Of a DNA stretch of 64,000 nt, positions 1 to 9,316 are shown one piece after another (position 1 is the stretch's first letter; each line of letters opens with the position of its first letter). Source of the stretch: Secundilactobacillus silagei JCM 19001 (GTDB lineage: Bacteria > Bacillota > Bacilli > Lactobacillales > Lactobacillaceae); contig NZ_BCMG01000008.1 in the NCBI RefSeq assembly GCF_002217945.1, forward strand, positions 1-64,000. Direction: 5' to 3'. The notes below the pieces were generated by a model, which was given only the letters and a program-made list of their open reading frames with translations, was not told where the DNA came from and searched no databases. The position numbers and the translations under genes were made by a program.

Positions 1-60
1 GGGAATGCCTCCTGTGATGTTTTCTGTGGTTACTAAATATCATAAGGGAAGGCATTCCCT
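1..60. repeat. Long-range inverted repeat at window edge
   Basis: The first ten bases, GGGAATGCCT, are the exact reverse complement of AGGCATTCCC near base 50-59, with about 39 bases between. It could be the terminator of an upstream gene outside the window or a regulatory hairpin before phnD. The T-tract that follows is weak (TATTTCTAT), so I do not call a terminator. Confidence 0.45.
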
Positions 61-138
61 ATTTCTATACAATTCAGAAATCTTTTATGCATTTACACAA
101 GATATTTTACGCTCTCAAACATTTACGAAGGATTTATG

Positions 139-150
139 TTGTATTTACAA
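139..150. promoter_or_regulatory. TTGTATTTACAA palindrome upstream of phnD
   Basis: This perfect 12-bp palindrome lies about 47 bases before the phnD start. The same 12-mer, on either strand, also lies in front of two marR-type genes in this window (43581-43592 and 61805-61816). It is therefore a candidate operator for a MarR-type regulator. Which regulator would act here is unknown. Confidence 0.4.
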
Positions 151-196
151 TCACCCGTTACTATTAACCCTATCAAACTAGATAGGGGTTATTCAC

Positions 197-1222
197 ATGA
201 ATATTTTAAAATCAAGCTTATTTACCGCGGGAATCATCGGCCTTTCACTTGCAGCTGCAGGTTGCAGTTCTTCGAATACATCGGGCGGTCATCAAAAAAC
301 CAAAGATCTCACAGTCGTTTTCCTACCTGGTGACTCAGCTAAGGAAGCCGGTCCCGCCAGAACAGCACTCGCAAACGAAATTCACAAAGCAACTGGTAAA
401 AAAGTATCCGTTAAGACCACTACCGACTACAACGTGGCCATTCAAGCAATTTCATCTGGGAAGGCCCAGATCGCGCTGATGGGGCCGGATAGTTATATTC
501 AGGCACATAAGCAAAACGCTTCAGTTGAACCGATTTTAACCTACTCTGGTAAGTCCGGAACACTAAAAGACGCGCAGTATCACAGCTACATTATGGTGCC
601 AAAGGACAAGGTCAACCAGTACAAGGTGAATGGTAAATTCAGCCTGGAAAAGATTAAGGGTCAGAAGATGTCGTTCGTTTCAAACACCTCAACGTCTGGC
701 TTTGCCATTCCAGCGGGTGCCATCCAAACCAGCTTTAAGCTCAAAAATAAGGATGATCTCCAACAAAGTAACAAGTTCTTCTCTAAGGTTTTGTTTGGTG
801 GCTCGCACCAAGGTTCAGCCGTCAACTTACTCAAGGGAGACGCTGATGTAGCGGCTTTCGATGATATGGATCTGGTATCATATGGTAAGTTTACCAACGA
901 TTCAACCAAAGCGGGTGCTGATTTTAAGATCAATGCCAATGCGCCAGCACCGTTTAATCACGTTCGCGGTAAAGAAAGCATCGCTTTAGCAGCCTATCCA
1001 GTCCAAAATGAACCGATTGCGGTGAACGCAAAGACAGTTAACAAATCAGATACCAAGAAGATCATCAAAGCGCTGACCTCATCACGAATCACTAAGGATA
1101 AAAAATTCTTCGCGCCAGCTAACGCCAAAGTTCACAGTCTGTTACCTAAAGATGGTGATACTCAGTTCATTGCCATTTCCGACAAATGGTACGCCCCTAC
1201 GCATAAAGTACTTGGTGAATAA
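197..1222 (+). CDS. phnD: Phosphonate ABC transporter substrate-binding lipoprotein PhnD
   Basis: A 341-residue lipoprotein. The N-terminus has a hydrophobic stretch ending in a clear lipobox (LAAAGC, Cys23), so it should be anchored outside the membrane. The rest fits the PhnD/phosphite-phosphonate periplasmic-binding family, with the segment 'SGKAQIALMGPDSYIQA' and a late 'FDDMDLVSYGKF' region. It would capture 2-aminoethylphosphonate or a related phosphonate. It is followed after 23 bases by the ATPase and two permeases. The ligand is inferred from the downstream PhnX-PhnW fusion, because this family also contains phosphite, phosphate and thiamine-related binders. Confidence 0.9.
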   Translation: MNILKSSLFTAGIIGLSLAAAGCSSSNTSGGHQKTKDLTVVFLPGDSAKEAGPARTALANEIHKATGKKVSVKTTTDYNVAIQAISSGKAQIALMGPDSYIQAHKQNASVEPILTYSGKSGTLKDAQYHSYIMVPKDKVNQYKVNGKFSLEKIKGQKMSFVSNTSTSGFAIPAGAIQTSFKLKNKDDLQQSNKFFSKVLFGGSHQGSAVNLLKGDADVAAFDDMDLVSYGKFTNDSTKAGADFKINANAPAPFNHVRGKESIALAAYPVQNEPIAVNAKTVNKSDTKKIIKALTSSRITKDKKFFAPANAKVHSLLPKDGDTQFIAISDKWYAPTHKVLGE

Positions 1223-1245
1223 CTACTGACAAAGGAGGGACCCAT

Positions 1246-2016
1246 ATGCTAACCGTGAATCACCTAGCTAAAAGCTACGATGGCGAAAAAAAGTCGCTGA
1301 CGGATGTTTCTTTTAGCGTCCGATCTGGTGAAGTAACCGTTATTATCGGGCCTTCTGGTGCCGGTAAAACAACCATTCTACGCAGTATCAACCAACTCAT
1401 TCGTGACGATGAAGGCGAAATCTTATTTGATCAGATCGATATGCGCCAGTTAAATCGGGTGCAATTACGTCGTGCCCGCAGTCATATCGGGATGATTTTT
1501 CAAAGTTATAACTTGATTGAACCGCTGACGGCCATTGAAAACGTTCTGCACGGGTGTTTAGGCACTAAGTCAAATTTTGCTGGTATTTTCTCGATTTACA
1601 ATAATCGCGAAAAAGAAGAGGCTTTAAAACTGCTTCAAAAAGTCGGCCTCGAAGAATTTGCCTATCAGCAATGCCGAAACCTCAGTGGCGGTCAAAAACA
1701 ACGGGTGGGTATCGCTCGAGCATTGATGCAGCATCCTAAAATTATTTTGTGTGATGAACCGATTGCTTCACTAGATCCTAAATCGACCATTACTGTTATG
1801 GACATTCTGAGAGGCCTTGCCGTTAATGACGGTATCTCGGTTTTGATCAATCTCCACCAAGTCGATATTGCACGTGAATATGCCGACCACGTAATTGGTA
1901 TTAACAACGGTCAAGTCGTTTTCGATGATCGTACGCAAGCCCTTTCCGATGCCGCAATTACCGGAATATACCGAAAGAATGCCAATTTGGAAGGGAGTTT
2001 AGTCCATGAATCCTAA
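1246..2016 (+). CDS. phnC: Phosphonate ABC transporter ATP-binding protein PhnC
   Basis: A 256-residue ABC ATPase that should power phosphonate import. Visible motifs are Walker A GPSGAGKT (35-42), Q-loop MIFQSYNLI (Gln86), signature LSGGQKQR (146-153) and Walker B ILCDEP (167-172). A strong AAAGGAGGG site precedes the ATG. Its end overlaps the following permease start by 11 bases, which suggests translational coupling. The length and the set of neighbours match PhnC rather than a general amino-acid or metal ATPase. Confidence 0.93.
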   Translation: MLTVNHLAKSYDGEKKSLTDVSFSVRSGEVTVIIGPSGAGKTTILRSINQLIRDDEGEILFDQIDMRQLNRVQLRRARSHIGMIFQSYNLIEPLTAIENVLHGCLGTKSNFAGIFSIYNNREKEEALKLLQKVGLEEFAYQQCRNLSGGQKQRVGIARALMQHPKIILCDEPIASLDPKSTITVMDILRGLAVNDGISVLINLHQVDIAREYADHVIGINNGQVVFDDRTQALSDAAITGIYRKNANLEGSLVHES

Positions 2017-2806
2017 TCTTCAGCAAGTCAACCATTTTTTCAATAAAAAACGTTTCCGACTGTCGCTTATATTAGTCATTCTCGGACTAGCTTACGCCGG
2101 TGCATCACTTGGATTGGGATTTCAGACCCATTCGTTATTGAATATTCAGGATGGTATCGCTTGGTTGATTCAAAATTTCATCCCTAATGAAGCTTCAAAA
2201 GGTTATTGGCATGAGATTAGCCAGCAGCTCTTCCGAACCTTTTTAGTAGCCGTAGCAGCGACTACTTGCGCCGCTGTTGGTGCCTTATTTCTAGCGATTA
2301 TCGGTGCCAAAACGCTGACCGCAGCCATTACTGTCAGCTGGGTCATCCGTGGATTTTCATCCCTGCTTCGAAACATTCCAATTGTTGCATGGGCGATGAT
2401 CCTACTCTTCTCGTTCAAACAAAACGACCTAACTGGGTTCCTCGCACTCTTTTTCATGACCCTAGGTTTTCTGACACGGGCCTTTATGGAAACCATTGAG
2501 GATTTTGGCACCGAAAAAATTCAAGCACTACAGGCTACCGGCGCCACCTACCTCCAGGTTATCTTTCAAGGGTTATTACCGGAAATCGCCGTGGCGCTCA
2601 TGTCCTGGATCCTTTATATGATTGAAAATAACGTTCGTGATGCAACTTTAGTGGGTTTACTGACAGGAACTGGCATTGGCTTTATTTTTAACCTCTACTT
2701 TAAAAGTCTCAGATATGGGGCTGCCGGTCTAGTCGTTCTGTCAGTCATCCTCTTAGTCGTCACGGTTGAATTAATTTCCAATCTGATTGGGAGGTTATTA
2801 TCATGA
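2006..2806 (+). CDS. phnE: Phosphonate ABC transporter permease PhnE (first copy)
   Basis: A 266-residue membrane permease with about six hydrophobic segments and a binding-protein-dependent transport (EAA-type) loop near residues 170-205 ('ALQATGATYLQVIFQGLLPEIA'). It forms the channel together with the second PhnE. The start overlaps the end of phnC, and its stop overlaps the next ATG in an ATGA junction, so the four transporter genes form one translationally coupled operon. Confidence 0.9.
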   Translation: MNPNLQQVNHFFNKKRFRLSLILVILGLAYAGASLGLGFQTHSLLNIQDGIAWLIQNFIPNEASKGYWHEISQQLFRTFLVAVAATTCAAVGALFLAIIGAKTLTAAITVSWVIRGFSSLLRNIPIVAWAMILLFSFKQNDLTGFLALFFMTLGFLTRAFMETIEDFGTEKIQALQATGATYLQVIFQGLLPEIAVALMSWILYMIENNVRDATLVGLLTGTGIGFIFNLYFKSLRYGAAGLVVLSVILLVVTVELISNLIGRLLS

Positions 2807-3657
2807 TCAAACCTGAGAATCAAATTTCATTACCTACTCAAGTACCAACAGGTCCGAGACTGACGATTCCCCTCCGTTTTCGGGACCGGCGTCGAATAAC
2901 CATCATGCTGACCCTGCTTGTATTGGCCTATATCACACTCATCACGTTACCAACGATGATTCCAAGCCACTTTAAATTAGGCGCAGCTCTCATGAGTTTT
3001 ACCGAAAACATTAAAATTATGTTTCTGCAGCCACACCTCACTAATACCACCTTTCTCACCCTTTTAGGTGCGCTAGGTCAAAGTATTTTATTAGCTTTTT
3101 TAACCACGCTGCTTGGCTCAGTATTGGCTTTTTTCTTCGCTTTAGCCAGTACTAGACGATTGGCACCCACACCCTTAGTACTGGGTATTCAAAGCCTAAT
3201 GGCCGTCATCCGTGCGATTCCCACCGTGCTTTGGGTACTGATCTACAGTGTGGTCTTCGGATTAGGCGCTGACGCTGCAGTGGTTGGTATTACCTTTCAC
3301 AGCGTTGCCTACCTCACTAAAGTCTATGCCGATAGCATGGATGAACTTTCACCAGATAGCATTGAAACCATGCAGGCTATGGGACTTAAAAAGGGCACGA
3401 TTATTCGTCAAGCAGTCATCCCCTACCTCGTCTCTAGTTATTTCAGTTGGACTTTCATCCGCTTTGAAATTAACTTTGCAGACGCTATTGCTGTGGGCGC
3501 GGCTGCCGGTGCTGGCGGCATCGGCTATCAGCTTTTCATGTCCAGTAGTTTTTATTTCAATTTTCACGAAGTTGGCGTCATGGTCTACATGATCTTAGCC
3601 TTTGCGCTAGTGCTGGAAATTATTTCCTATCGTCTGCGCTCTGTCACTAATCAGTAG
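2803..3657 (+). CDS. phnE: Phosphonate ABC transporter permease PhnE (second copy)
   Basis: A 284-residue permease, the partner of the preceding PhnE. It has a charged cytoplasmic N-terminal extension of about 25 residues, then hydrophobic segments and an EAA-type loop around residues 190-210 ('TMQAMGLKKGTIIRQAVIPY'). Two different PhnE subunits next to one PhnC and one PhnD are common in Gram-positive phosphonate transporters. It starts within the ATGA overlap and ends 39 bases before the catabolic fusion gene. Confidence 0.9.
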   Translation: MIKPENQISLPTQVPTGPRLTIPLRFRDRRRITIMLTLLVLAYITLITLPTMIPSHFKLGAALMSFTENIKIMFLQPHLTNTTFLTLLGALGQSILLAFLTTLLGSVLAFFFALASTRRLAPTPLVLGIQSLMAVIRAIPTVLWVLIYSVVFGLGADAAVVGITFHSVAYLTKVYADSMDELSPDSIETMQAMGLKKGTIIRQAVIPYLVSSYFSWTFIRFEINFADAIAVGAAAGAGGIGYQLFMSSSFYFNFHEVGVMVYMILAFALVLEIISYRLRSVTNQ

Positions 3658-3696
3658 TCAAACCATTCTGTCCAACTCACCACTAGGAGGAATCTT

Positions 3697-5592
3697 ATGA
3701 TTGAAGCCATTGTATTAGATTGGGCTGGTACCACCGTTGACTACGGCAGTCGCGCGCCCATCATTGCCTTTAAAAACGCCTTTGCTCACTTCAGCATTGA
3801 TTTGAGTGAAGCCACTATCCGTCAAGATATTGGCTTAGATAAAATGACCCACGTGCGTAAACTACTTCAAGAGCCCGAAATCTCAGGTTCTTGGGAAGCA
3901 AATCATCCTACCATTCCACTAACTCATGCCGCTGAAAAAATTTATGCCCAATTTCAACTTGAGATTAACAAAGTACTGGTAGCAACCGCTGATTTAAAGC
4001 CCGGTGTGACTGATTTAGTTAGGTTCGCCAACTCGCATCATATTCAATTGGCAACCACGACAGGATATACACAAGCAATGCTTGATCAAATACTGCCTTT
4101 AGCGGCTGAGCAAGGTTACAATCCTGCCTATAACATTACTTCAGAACAGACCAATCACGTTGGCCGTCCCAAATCAGACATGGTCGATCTCGCTATGAAG
4201 AAGATGGAAATTTCTGATCCAACCCACGTGATCAAAGTCGGTGATACCGTTAACGACGTCCTAGAAGGCAAAAATGCCGGCGTAATTTCAATCGGTGTGG
4301 CCGAGGGCGGTAATTTAATCGGACTGTCCCAGCAAGCATTCGATCAACTGACCGTTGAAGAACGTGCTCGGTACCGAATCAAAGCAGCTGCCATCCTCAA
4401 AGAAGCCGGGGCTGATGAAATTATTAATAACCTCACCGATTTAATTCCATTAATTGAATCGCTTGATGATCAGCAACACAAGGTGCCACTGTTACTCACA
4501 CCTGGACCATTAACAACTAGCCAAACGGTTAAAGAAACCATGCTAGTTGATCATGGTACTTGGGATGATGATTATAAGGCGCTAACACAGTGGGTACGAC
4601 ACGAATTAGTGGCAATTGGTAACGCCTCAGAAGAAGATTACACCGCTGTTTTAATGCAAGGTAGCGGTAGCTTTGGCGTAGAAGCCGCTATTGGTACAGC
4701 TGTTCCGAAAAAGGATGCAACATTATTGATCGCCGCAAATGGTGCTTATGGTGACCGTATGATTGAAATTGCGGAATATTTAGCAATTCCCCACGTTGTG
4801 CTGCAAGTTCCAGAAGATCAAGTTATCACGTTAGCAGCAGTGGAAGAAGTCCTAGCCGCACATCCAGAAATTACCCATTTCGCTGTCGTCCATTGTGAAA
4901 CCACAACGGGAATTTTAAACCCCATTGAGACTATTATCCCGGCTTTAGCAACCAAGGGGATTATCACGTTAGTTGATGCCATGTCTAGTTTTGGTGGTAT
5001 TCCAATCGATTTAGAGCAACTTCACGTTGACTATCTCATTACCAGTTCAAATAAATGTATGCAAGGTGTACCCGGTTTTAGTATCGTGTTAGCCAAGAAA
5101 CATACCCTACTAAAAACTAAGGAAAACGCGCGCTCATTGGCACTTGATTTATATGCCCAATATCAAACTTTTGAAAAAAGTGAAGGCAAATGGCGATTTA
5201 CATCACCGACCCACGTTGTTTACGCTTTTGCTGAGGCCCTACGAGAACTTGATCAGGAGGGTGGTGTAAGTGTTCGCACGCATCGTTATCAGACTAACGA
5301 AACGCTTTTACGTGAAGGCATGCAAGATCTCGGCTATAAATTGGTCATTGATGAGTCCGTCCAGTCACCAATTATTACCTCTTTCAAGTTTCCAACGACT
5401 GACTTTGATTTCCGAGCATTTTACGACTACCTTAAAGACCGTCGCTTTATCATTTATCCTGGGAAAGTATCAAAATGCGATAGTTTTAGGATCGGCAATA
5501 TTGGCGAAGTTTCTGCCGAAGATATCCATCACCTACTGGATTTGATCAAAACCTATACCAAAGAAACCTTACAATTACCGGTTGGCAATTAA
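3697..5592 (+). CDS. Fused phosphonoacetaldehyde hydrolase (PhnX) and 2-aminoethylphosphonate transaminase (PhnW)
   Basis: One 631-residue protein with two complete enzymes in reverse metabolic order. Residues 1 to about 262 are a HAD-fold phosphonatase: nucleophile motif DWAGTT (Asp8, with Ala10 where most HADs carry Asp), Schiff-base lysine in IGLDKMTHVR (Lys49) and GDTVNDVLEG (181-190). Residues from about 264 to 631 are a class V aminotransferase: LLTPGPLTTS, VDAMSSFGG (Asp427) and the PLP lysine in SSNKCMQG (Lys453). Together they convert AEP plus pyruvate to alanine and phosphonoacetaldehyde, then to acetaldehyde and phosphate. A strong AGGAGGA site precedes the ATG. All key residues appear intact in both halves. 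Confidence 0.93.
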   Translation: MIEAIVLDWAGTTVDYGSRAPIIAFKNAFAHFSIDLSEATIRQDIGLDKMTHVRKLLQEPEISGSWEANHPTIPLTHAAEKIYAQFQLEINKVLVATADLKPGVTDLVRFANSHHIQLATTTGYTQAMLDQILPLAAEQGYNPAYNITSEQTNHVGRPKSDMVDLAMKKMEISDPTHVIKVGDTVNDVLEGKNAGVISIGVAEGGNLIGLSQQAFDQLTVEERARYRIKAAAILKEAGADEIINNLTDLIPLIESLDDQQHKVPLLLTPGPLTTSQTVKETMLVDHGTWDDDYKALTQWVRHELVAIGNASEEDYTAVLMQGSGSFGVEAAIGTAVPKKDATLLIAANGAYGDRMIEIAEYLAIPHVVLQVPEDQVITLAAVEEVLAAHPEITHFAVVHCETTTGILNPIETIIPALATKGIITLVDAMSSFGGIPIDLEQLHVDYLITSSNKCMQGVPGFSIVLAKKHTLLKTKENARSLALDLYAQYQTFEKSEGKWRFTSPTHVVYAFAEALRELDQEGGVSVRTHRYQTNETLLREGMQDLGYKLVIDESVQSPIITSFKFPTTDFDFRAFYDYLKDRRFIIYPGKVSKCDSFRIGNIGEVSAEDIHHLLDLIKTYTKETLQLPVGN

Positions 5593-5672
5593 CAGCATCT
5601 GTTTTAATCACCGTTAAAAATTCCCCCGAGAAAATAAACGATTTTCAGCAAATATTTCAGAAAGCATTCCAC

Positions 5673-5732
5673 AAATAACGCGTACTAGTCACCTTCCCCG
5701 TTTGGAAAGTTGCCAGTACGCGTTATTTTTAA
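5673..5732 (+). terminator. Rho-independent terminator of the phn operon
   Basis: A perfect 14-bp stem (AAATAACGCGTACT with its complement) encloses a 28-base loop. The descending arm ends in TTATTTTT. It lies 80 bases after the phnX-phnW stop. Confidence 0.85.
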
Positions 5733-5760
5733 TGGTAAAAGCATTATCAAAGCATCATTT

Positions 5761-5776
5761 TGTTTCACATGAAACA
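5761..5776. other. parS-type ParB site (TGTTTCACATGAAACA)
   Basis: This differs from the canonical Firmicutes parS (TGTTTCACGTGAAACA) only at one central base. The palindrome extends outward to 5757-5780. It is one of six such sites in the window. Confidence 0.75.
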
Positions 5777-6113
5777 AAATGACACTTAATTTACTAGCTA
5801 TTTTTGATCAACAATAAAAAAATAAAAAAGTTTTCTTGGGGTATACCAATTGCTGAAAATATTTACTTATCGTATTTATATTCAAATACTTAAAAGTTGA
5901 CTTGTGAACGTAGGTAAGCTGATGGTGCCTTATGTGACTAAATTAACATGAATTTACAACCTTTTATCGTGAAAAAAGTCACTATCCTATCCAAATTTGA
6001 AATCGCTTTAAATTTGAATCTATAGGCAATGTAAACGTTTGTGTTTTTTTAAGAAAGGAATACAATTGAGTTTGTTAAAAACTTATAGCAATTATACGTT
6101 AGGAGAGATTATT

Positions 6114-7508
6114 GTGCGTGTTCGTCATTTGAGTACTTGGTTTATTTTCACTTTCGGCGCACTGGGTGGCCTTTTATTTGGATTTGATACTGGTATTATT
6201 TCAGGTGCATCTCCTCTGATTGAATCTAGCTTCCATTTAAATATTGAACAGACTGGTTTTATTACCTCATCCGTTTTGATTGGTTCCTCAGTCGGTGCTT
6301 TATCAATTGGTTCTCTGTCAGATAAGTTTGGGCGGAAACGCTTATTATTAGTTGCTTCCATTCTCTTCTTACTGGGTTCCGGGTTATCAATGACTGCTTC
6401 AGGTTTCGTTTCAATGGTTGTTGCCCGAATTATCTTAGGCTTCGCCGTGGGGTCAGCTTCAGCATTAACACCAGCTTACTTAGCTGAACTTGCCGATGCT
6501 CCTCACCGTGGTTCACTTGGGACGATGTTTCAGTTAATGGTTACTTTAGGTATTCTGTTAGCTTATGTCTCTAACTTAGGTTTCTTAGGACATAACTTAT
6601 TAGGCCTTCAAGACTGGCGGTGGATGTTAGGATCAGCTTTAATCCCTGCTGCTGCACTGTTCTTCGGTTCATTGGTCTTACCTGAATCACCACGATACTT
6701 GGTTGAAATGGGTAAGATTGACGAAGCCAAAGAAGTCTTACATGACTTACGTGCTAAAACTAATGAGGATCCCGATAAGGAATTAGCTGACATTCAATCA
6801 GTTGCTAATCAGCCTAAGGGTGGGTTGCATGAATTATTCACTTTCGCTCGTCCAGCCGTTTTAGTTGCCATTGGCCTAATGCTGCTGCAACAATTAGTTG
6901 GGATCAACTCAGTAATCTACTTCTTGCCACAAGTCTTCATTAAAGGATTTGGCTTTGCTGAAGGCGATGCCATCTGGATCTCAGTTGGTATTGGTATCGT
7001 TAACTTCTTGTGCACGGTTTTGGCATACAACATTATGGATAAATTCAACCGTCGTACGATCTTACTCTTTGGTTCAATCGTCATGGCCGTTGCCATTATC
7101 ATCCTTTCAATTTTGAACTTTACGTTAAGTGTCAAAGCTGCCGCTGTACCTACTATGATCCTGATTGCCATTTATATCTTTGGTTTCGCCGTTTCATGGG
7201 GCCCAATTTGCTGGTTAATGATCGGTGAAATCTTCCCATTGAATGTTCGTGGGATTGGTAACTCAATTGGTTCAGCTGCTAACTGGATTGGTAACTTTAT
7301 CGTTTCTCAATTCTTCTTGGTATTGCTAAATGCCTTCCATAACAATGTTGGTGGACCATTCGCCGTCTTTGGTTTCTTCGCTATCGTTTCGATCTTCTTC
7401 GTCATCTACGCTGTTCCTGAAACTCGTGGTAAGACTTTGGAAGAAATTGAAATGGAAATGCGTCATAAAGAAGCTAACAAAGAAGCTGCTAAAAAAACCG
7501 CAAATTAA
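6114..7508 (+). CDS. MFS sugar:proton symporter (sugar porter family)
   Basis: A 12-helix sugar porter of 464 residues, like XylT/AraE/IolT. Family marks are FGFDTGIISGA near the start, DKFGRKRLL after helix 2, PESPRYLVE before the central loop and PETRGKTLEEIE after helix 12. I chose the GTG at 6114 because TTAGGAGAG lies just upstream. The frame stays open to an ATG at 6039, which lacks a ribosome site. The substrate (xylose, arabinose, galactose, inositol) cannot be read from the sequence. The gene stands alone between two terminators. Confidence 0.88.
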   Translation: MRVRHLSTWFIFTFGALGGLLFGFDTGIISGASPLIESSFHLNIEQTGFITSSVLIGSSVGALSIGSLSDKFGRKRLLLVASILFLLGSGLSMTASGFVSMVVARIILGFAVGSASALTPAYLAELADAPHRGSLGTMFQLMVTLGILLAYVSNLGFLGHNLLGLQDWRWMLGSALIPAAALFFGSLVLPESPRYLVEMGKIDEAKEVLHDLRAKTNEDPDKELADIQSVANQPKGGLHELFTFARPAVLVAIGLMLLQQLVGINSVIYFLPQVFIKGFGFAEGDAIWISVGIGIVNFLCTVLAYNIMDKFNRRTILLFGSIVMAVAIIILSILNFTLSVKAAAVPTMILIAIYIFGFAVSWGPICWLMIGEIFPLNVRGIGNSIGSAANWIGNFIVSQFFLVLLNAFHNNVGGPFAVFGFFAIVSIFFVIYAVPETRGKTLEEIEMEMRHKEANKEAAKKTAN

Positions 7509-7530
7509 TCTTCTCTTCACTTAAATATCC

Positions 7531-7569
7531 AAAAGCACCTCTGAATTAAAAATTCGGAGGTGCTTTTTT
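7531..7569 (+). terminator. Rho-independent terminator after the sugar porter
   Basis: The stem AGCACCTCTGAATT pairs with AATTCGGAGGTGCT, with one G-U pair and a three-base loop. It is followed by TTTTTT. Confidence 0.88.
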
Positions 7570-7685
7570 ACCCGATAAATACATTTCTCACGTCTCTTGG
7601 ATGGAAACTGGCGGATAAATCTGATACTATGTAGGGACGGATTCACGTTTCTTGATTTCGACAACCAAAAAGTGAGGTACTAACT

Positions 7686-9308
7686 TTGTTAACTGTAACC
7701 AATGTGTCCATGAGTTTTTCGGACCGTAAACTGTATGATGACGTTAATTTGAAATTTACTCCCGGCAACTGTTATGGCATTATTGGTGCTAACGGAGCCG
7801 GCAAATCGACTTTTCTTAGAATACTTGAAGGCCAATTGACCCCTACTACTGGGAACGTATCAATGGGCGCAAACGAACGCATGAGTAGCTTAAAGCAAGA
7901 TCATTTTGCTTTCGATGAACAAACGGTCTTGAACACGGTTCTGCAAGGCTATGAACATCTCTATCAGGTCATGACCGAAAAAGACGCACTCTATGCCAAA
8001 GCCGACTTTTCCGATGAAGACGGGATCAAAGCCGCTGAGCTTGAAGGTGAATTTGCTGAAATGGACGGCTGGAACGCTGAAAGTGATGCCAACCAACTGC
8101 TTCAATCCATGGGCATTGCTGAAGACCAGCAGCAAACACTGATGAAAGACCTCCCAGAAAGTGAAAAGATCAAGGTTTTACTAGCCCAAGCGTTATTTGG
8201 CAAACCTGACGTGTTACTTCTGGACGAACCGACAAACGGTTTGGACCCCATGACGATCAGCTGGTTGGAAAACTTCCTAGCTGGTTACGACAACACCGTT
8301 TTAGTTGTCAGCCATGACCGTCACTTCTTAAACGCCGTCTGTACCCACATGTGTGACGTGGATTTTGGTAAAATTCAACTCTTTGTCGGTAACTACGACT
8401 TCTGGCTGCAAAGTTCAGAACTCGCCTTAAAACTGCGTAATCAGGCTAACTCCAAAAAAGAAGAACAGATCAAACAGCTGCAAGATTTCATCGCGCGGTT
8501 CTCAGCGAACGCTTCCAAATCTAAGCAAGCAACTTCTCGGAAAAAGCAACTCGATAAGATTACTTTAGACGACATTAAACCCAGTTCCCGTAAATACCCA
8601 TTTATCAAATTCACGCCTGAGCGCGAATTAGGTAATGATTTACTGCGGGTTGAAAATGTCAGCAAAACGATCGATGGCCACCAAGTACTCGATAACGTTA
8701 ACTTCATTCTCCGTCCTGGCGATAAAGCGGCGTTAATTTCACGTTCTGACGTGACCACCAGTATCTTGATGCAACTCTTAGCCGGAACTATGGAACCCGA
8801 TACCGGCTCAATCACTTGGGGTGTTACAACTAATCGTGCTTACATGCCTAAGGATTTAAATCCCGAATTTAGTAACGAAAACTTGAACATTCTCGAATGG
8901 CTCCGTCAATATGCCAGCAAAGAAGAAAGCGACAACACCTTCCTGCGTGGTTTCCTCGGTCAGATGCTGTTCAAGGGTGATGAAGTGCTCAAAGAAGTGC
9001 CCGTCCTTTCTGGGGGCGAAAAAGTCCGCAGCTACCTTTCAAAACTCATGTTGAGCAAGGCCAACGTCCTCTTGCTGGATGATCCAACTAACCATCTGGA
9101 TCTGGAAAGTATCACCAGCTTAAACGATGCTTTGGTTGATTTCAGTGGTTCAATGGTCTTTACCAGCCATGATCATGAATTCATTCAAACGATTGCTAAT
9201 CATATCGTTGAAGTTGGTCCTAAGGGCGTTGTTGACCGCGCCGATACCACCTATGATGAATTTATGGCACACGAAGCCGCTCAAGCACAAGTCGCTAAAA
9301 TTTATTAA
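7686..9308 (+). CDS. ABC-F family ATPase (YbiT/YkpA-like) with one degenerate ATP site
   Basis: A 540-residue soluble protein with two ABC domains and no membrane segments, so a ribosome-acting ABC-F translation factor rather than a transporter. The start is TTG behind GTGAGG. Domain 1 has Walker A GANGAGKST (34-42) and Walker B VLLLDEP (176-182), but its signature is DLPESE (155-160) instead of LSGGE. The charged linker spans about 245-300. Domain 2 has an intact LSGGEK (441-446), but its Walker A position reads ISRSDVTTS (351-359) with no glycine loop or lysine, and Walker B ends LLLDDP with Asp for the catalytic Glu. YbiT relatives also have a weak first signature. It is monocistronic. Confidence 0.88.
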   Translation: MLTVTNVSMSFSDRKLYDDVNLKFTPGNCYGIIGANGAGKSTFLRILEGQLTPTTGNVSMGANERMSSLKQDHFAFDEQTVLNTVLQGYEHLYQVMTEKDALYAKADFSDEDGIKAAELEGEFAEMDGWNAESDANQLLQSMGIAEDQQQTLMKDLPESEKIKVLLAQALFGKPDVLLLDEPTNGLDPMTISWLENFLAGYDNTVLVVSHDRHFLNAVCTHMCDVDFGKIQLFVGNYDFWLQSSELALKLRNQANSKKEEQIKQLQDFIARFSANASKSKQATSRKKQLDKITLDDIKPSSRKYPFIKFTPERELGNDLLRVENVSKTIDGHQVLDNVNFILRPGDKAALISRSDVTTSILMQLLAGTMEPDTGSITWGVTTNRAYMPKDLNPEFSNENLNILEWLRQYASKEESDNTFLRGFLGQMLFKGDEVLKEVPVLSGGEKVRSYLSKLMLSKANVLLLDDPTNHLDLESITSLNDALVDFSGSMVFTSHDHEFIQTIANHIVEVGPKGVVDRADTTYDEFMAHEAAQAQVAKIY

Positions 9309-9316
9309 CAGTAACC

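Larger units (their letters stand above)
5593..6113. other. Intergenic region: terminator, parS site and leader of the sugar porter
   Basis: No gene is seen in these 521 bases. They hold the phn operon terminator (5673-5732) and a parS-type site (5761-5776). Near 6030 there is a cre-like half site, TGTAAACG. The AT-rich leader of the MFS gene includes an extra possible start, TTG at 6066, behind AAAGGAA. Confidence 0.6.
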
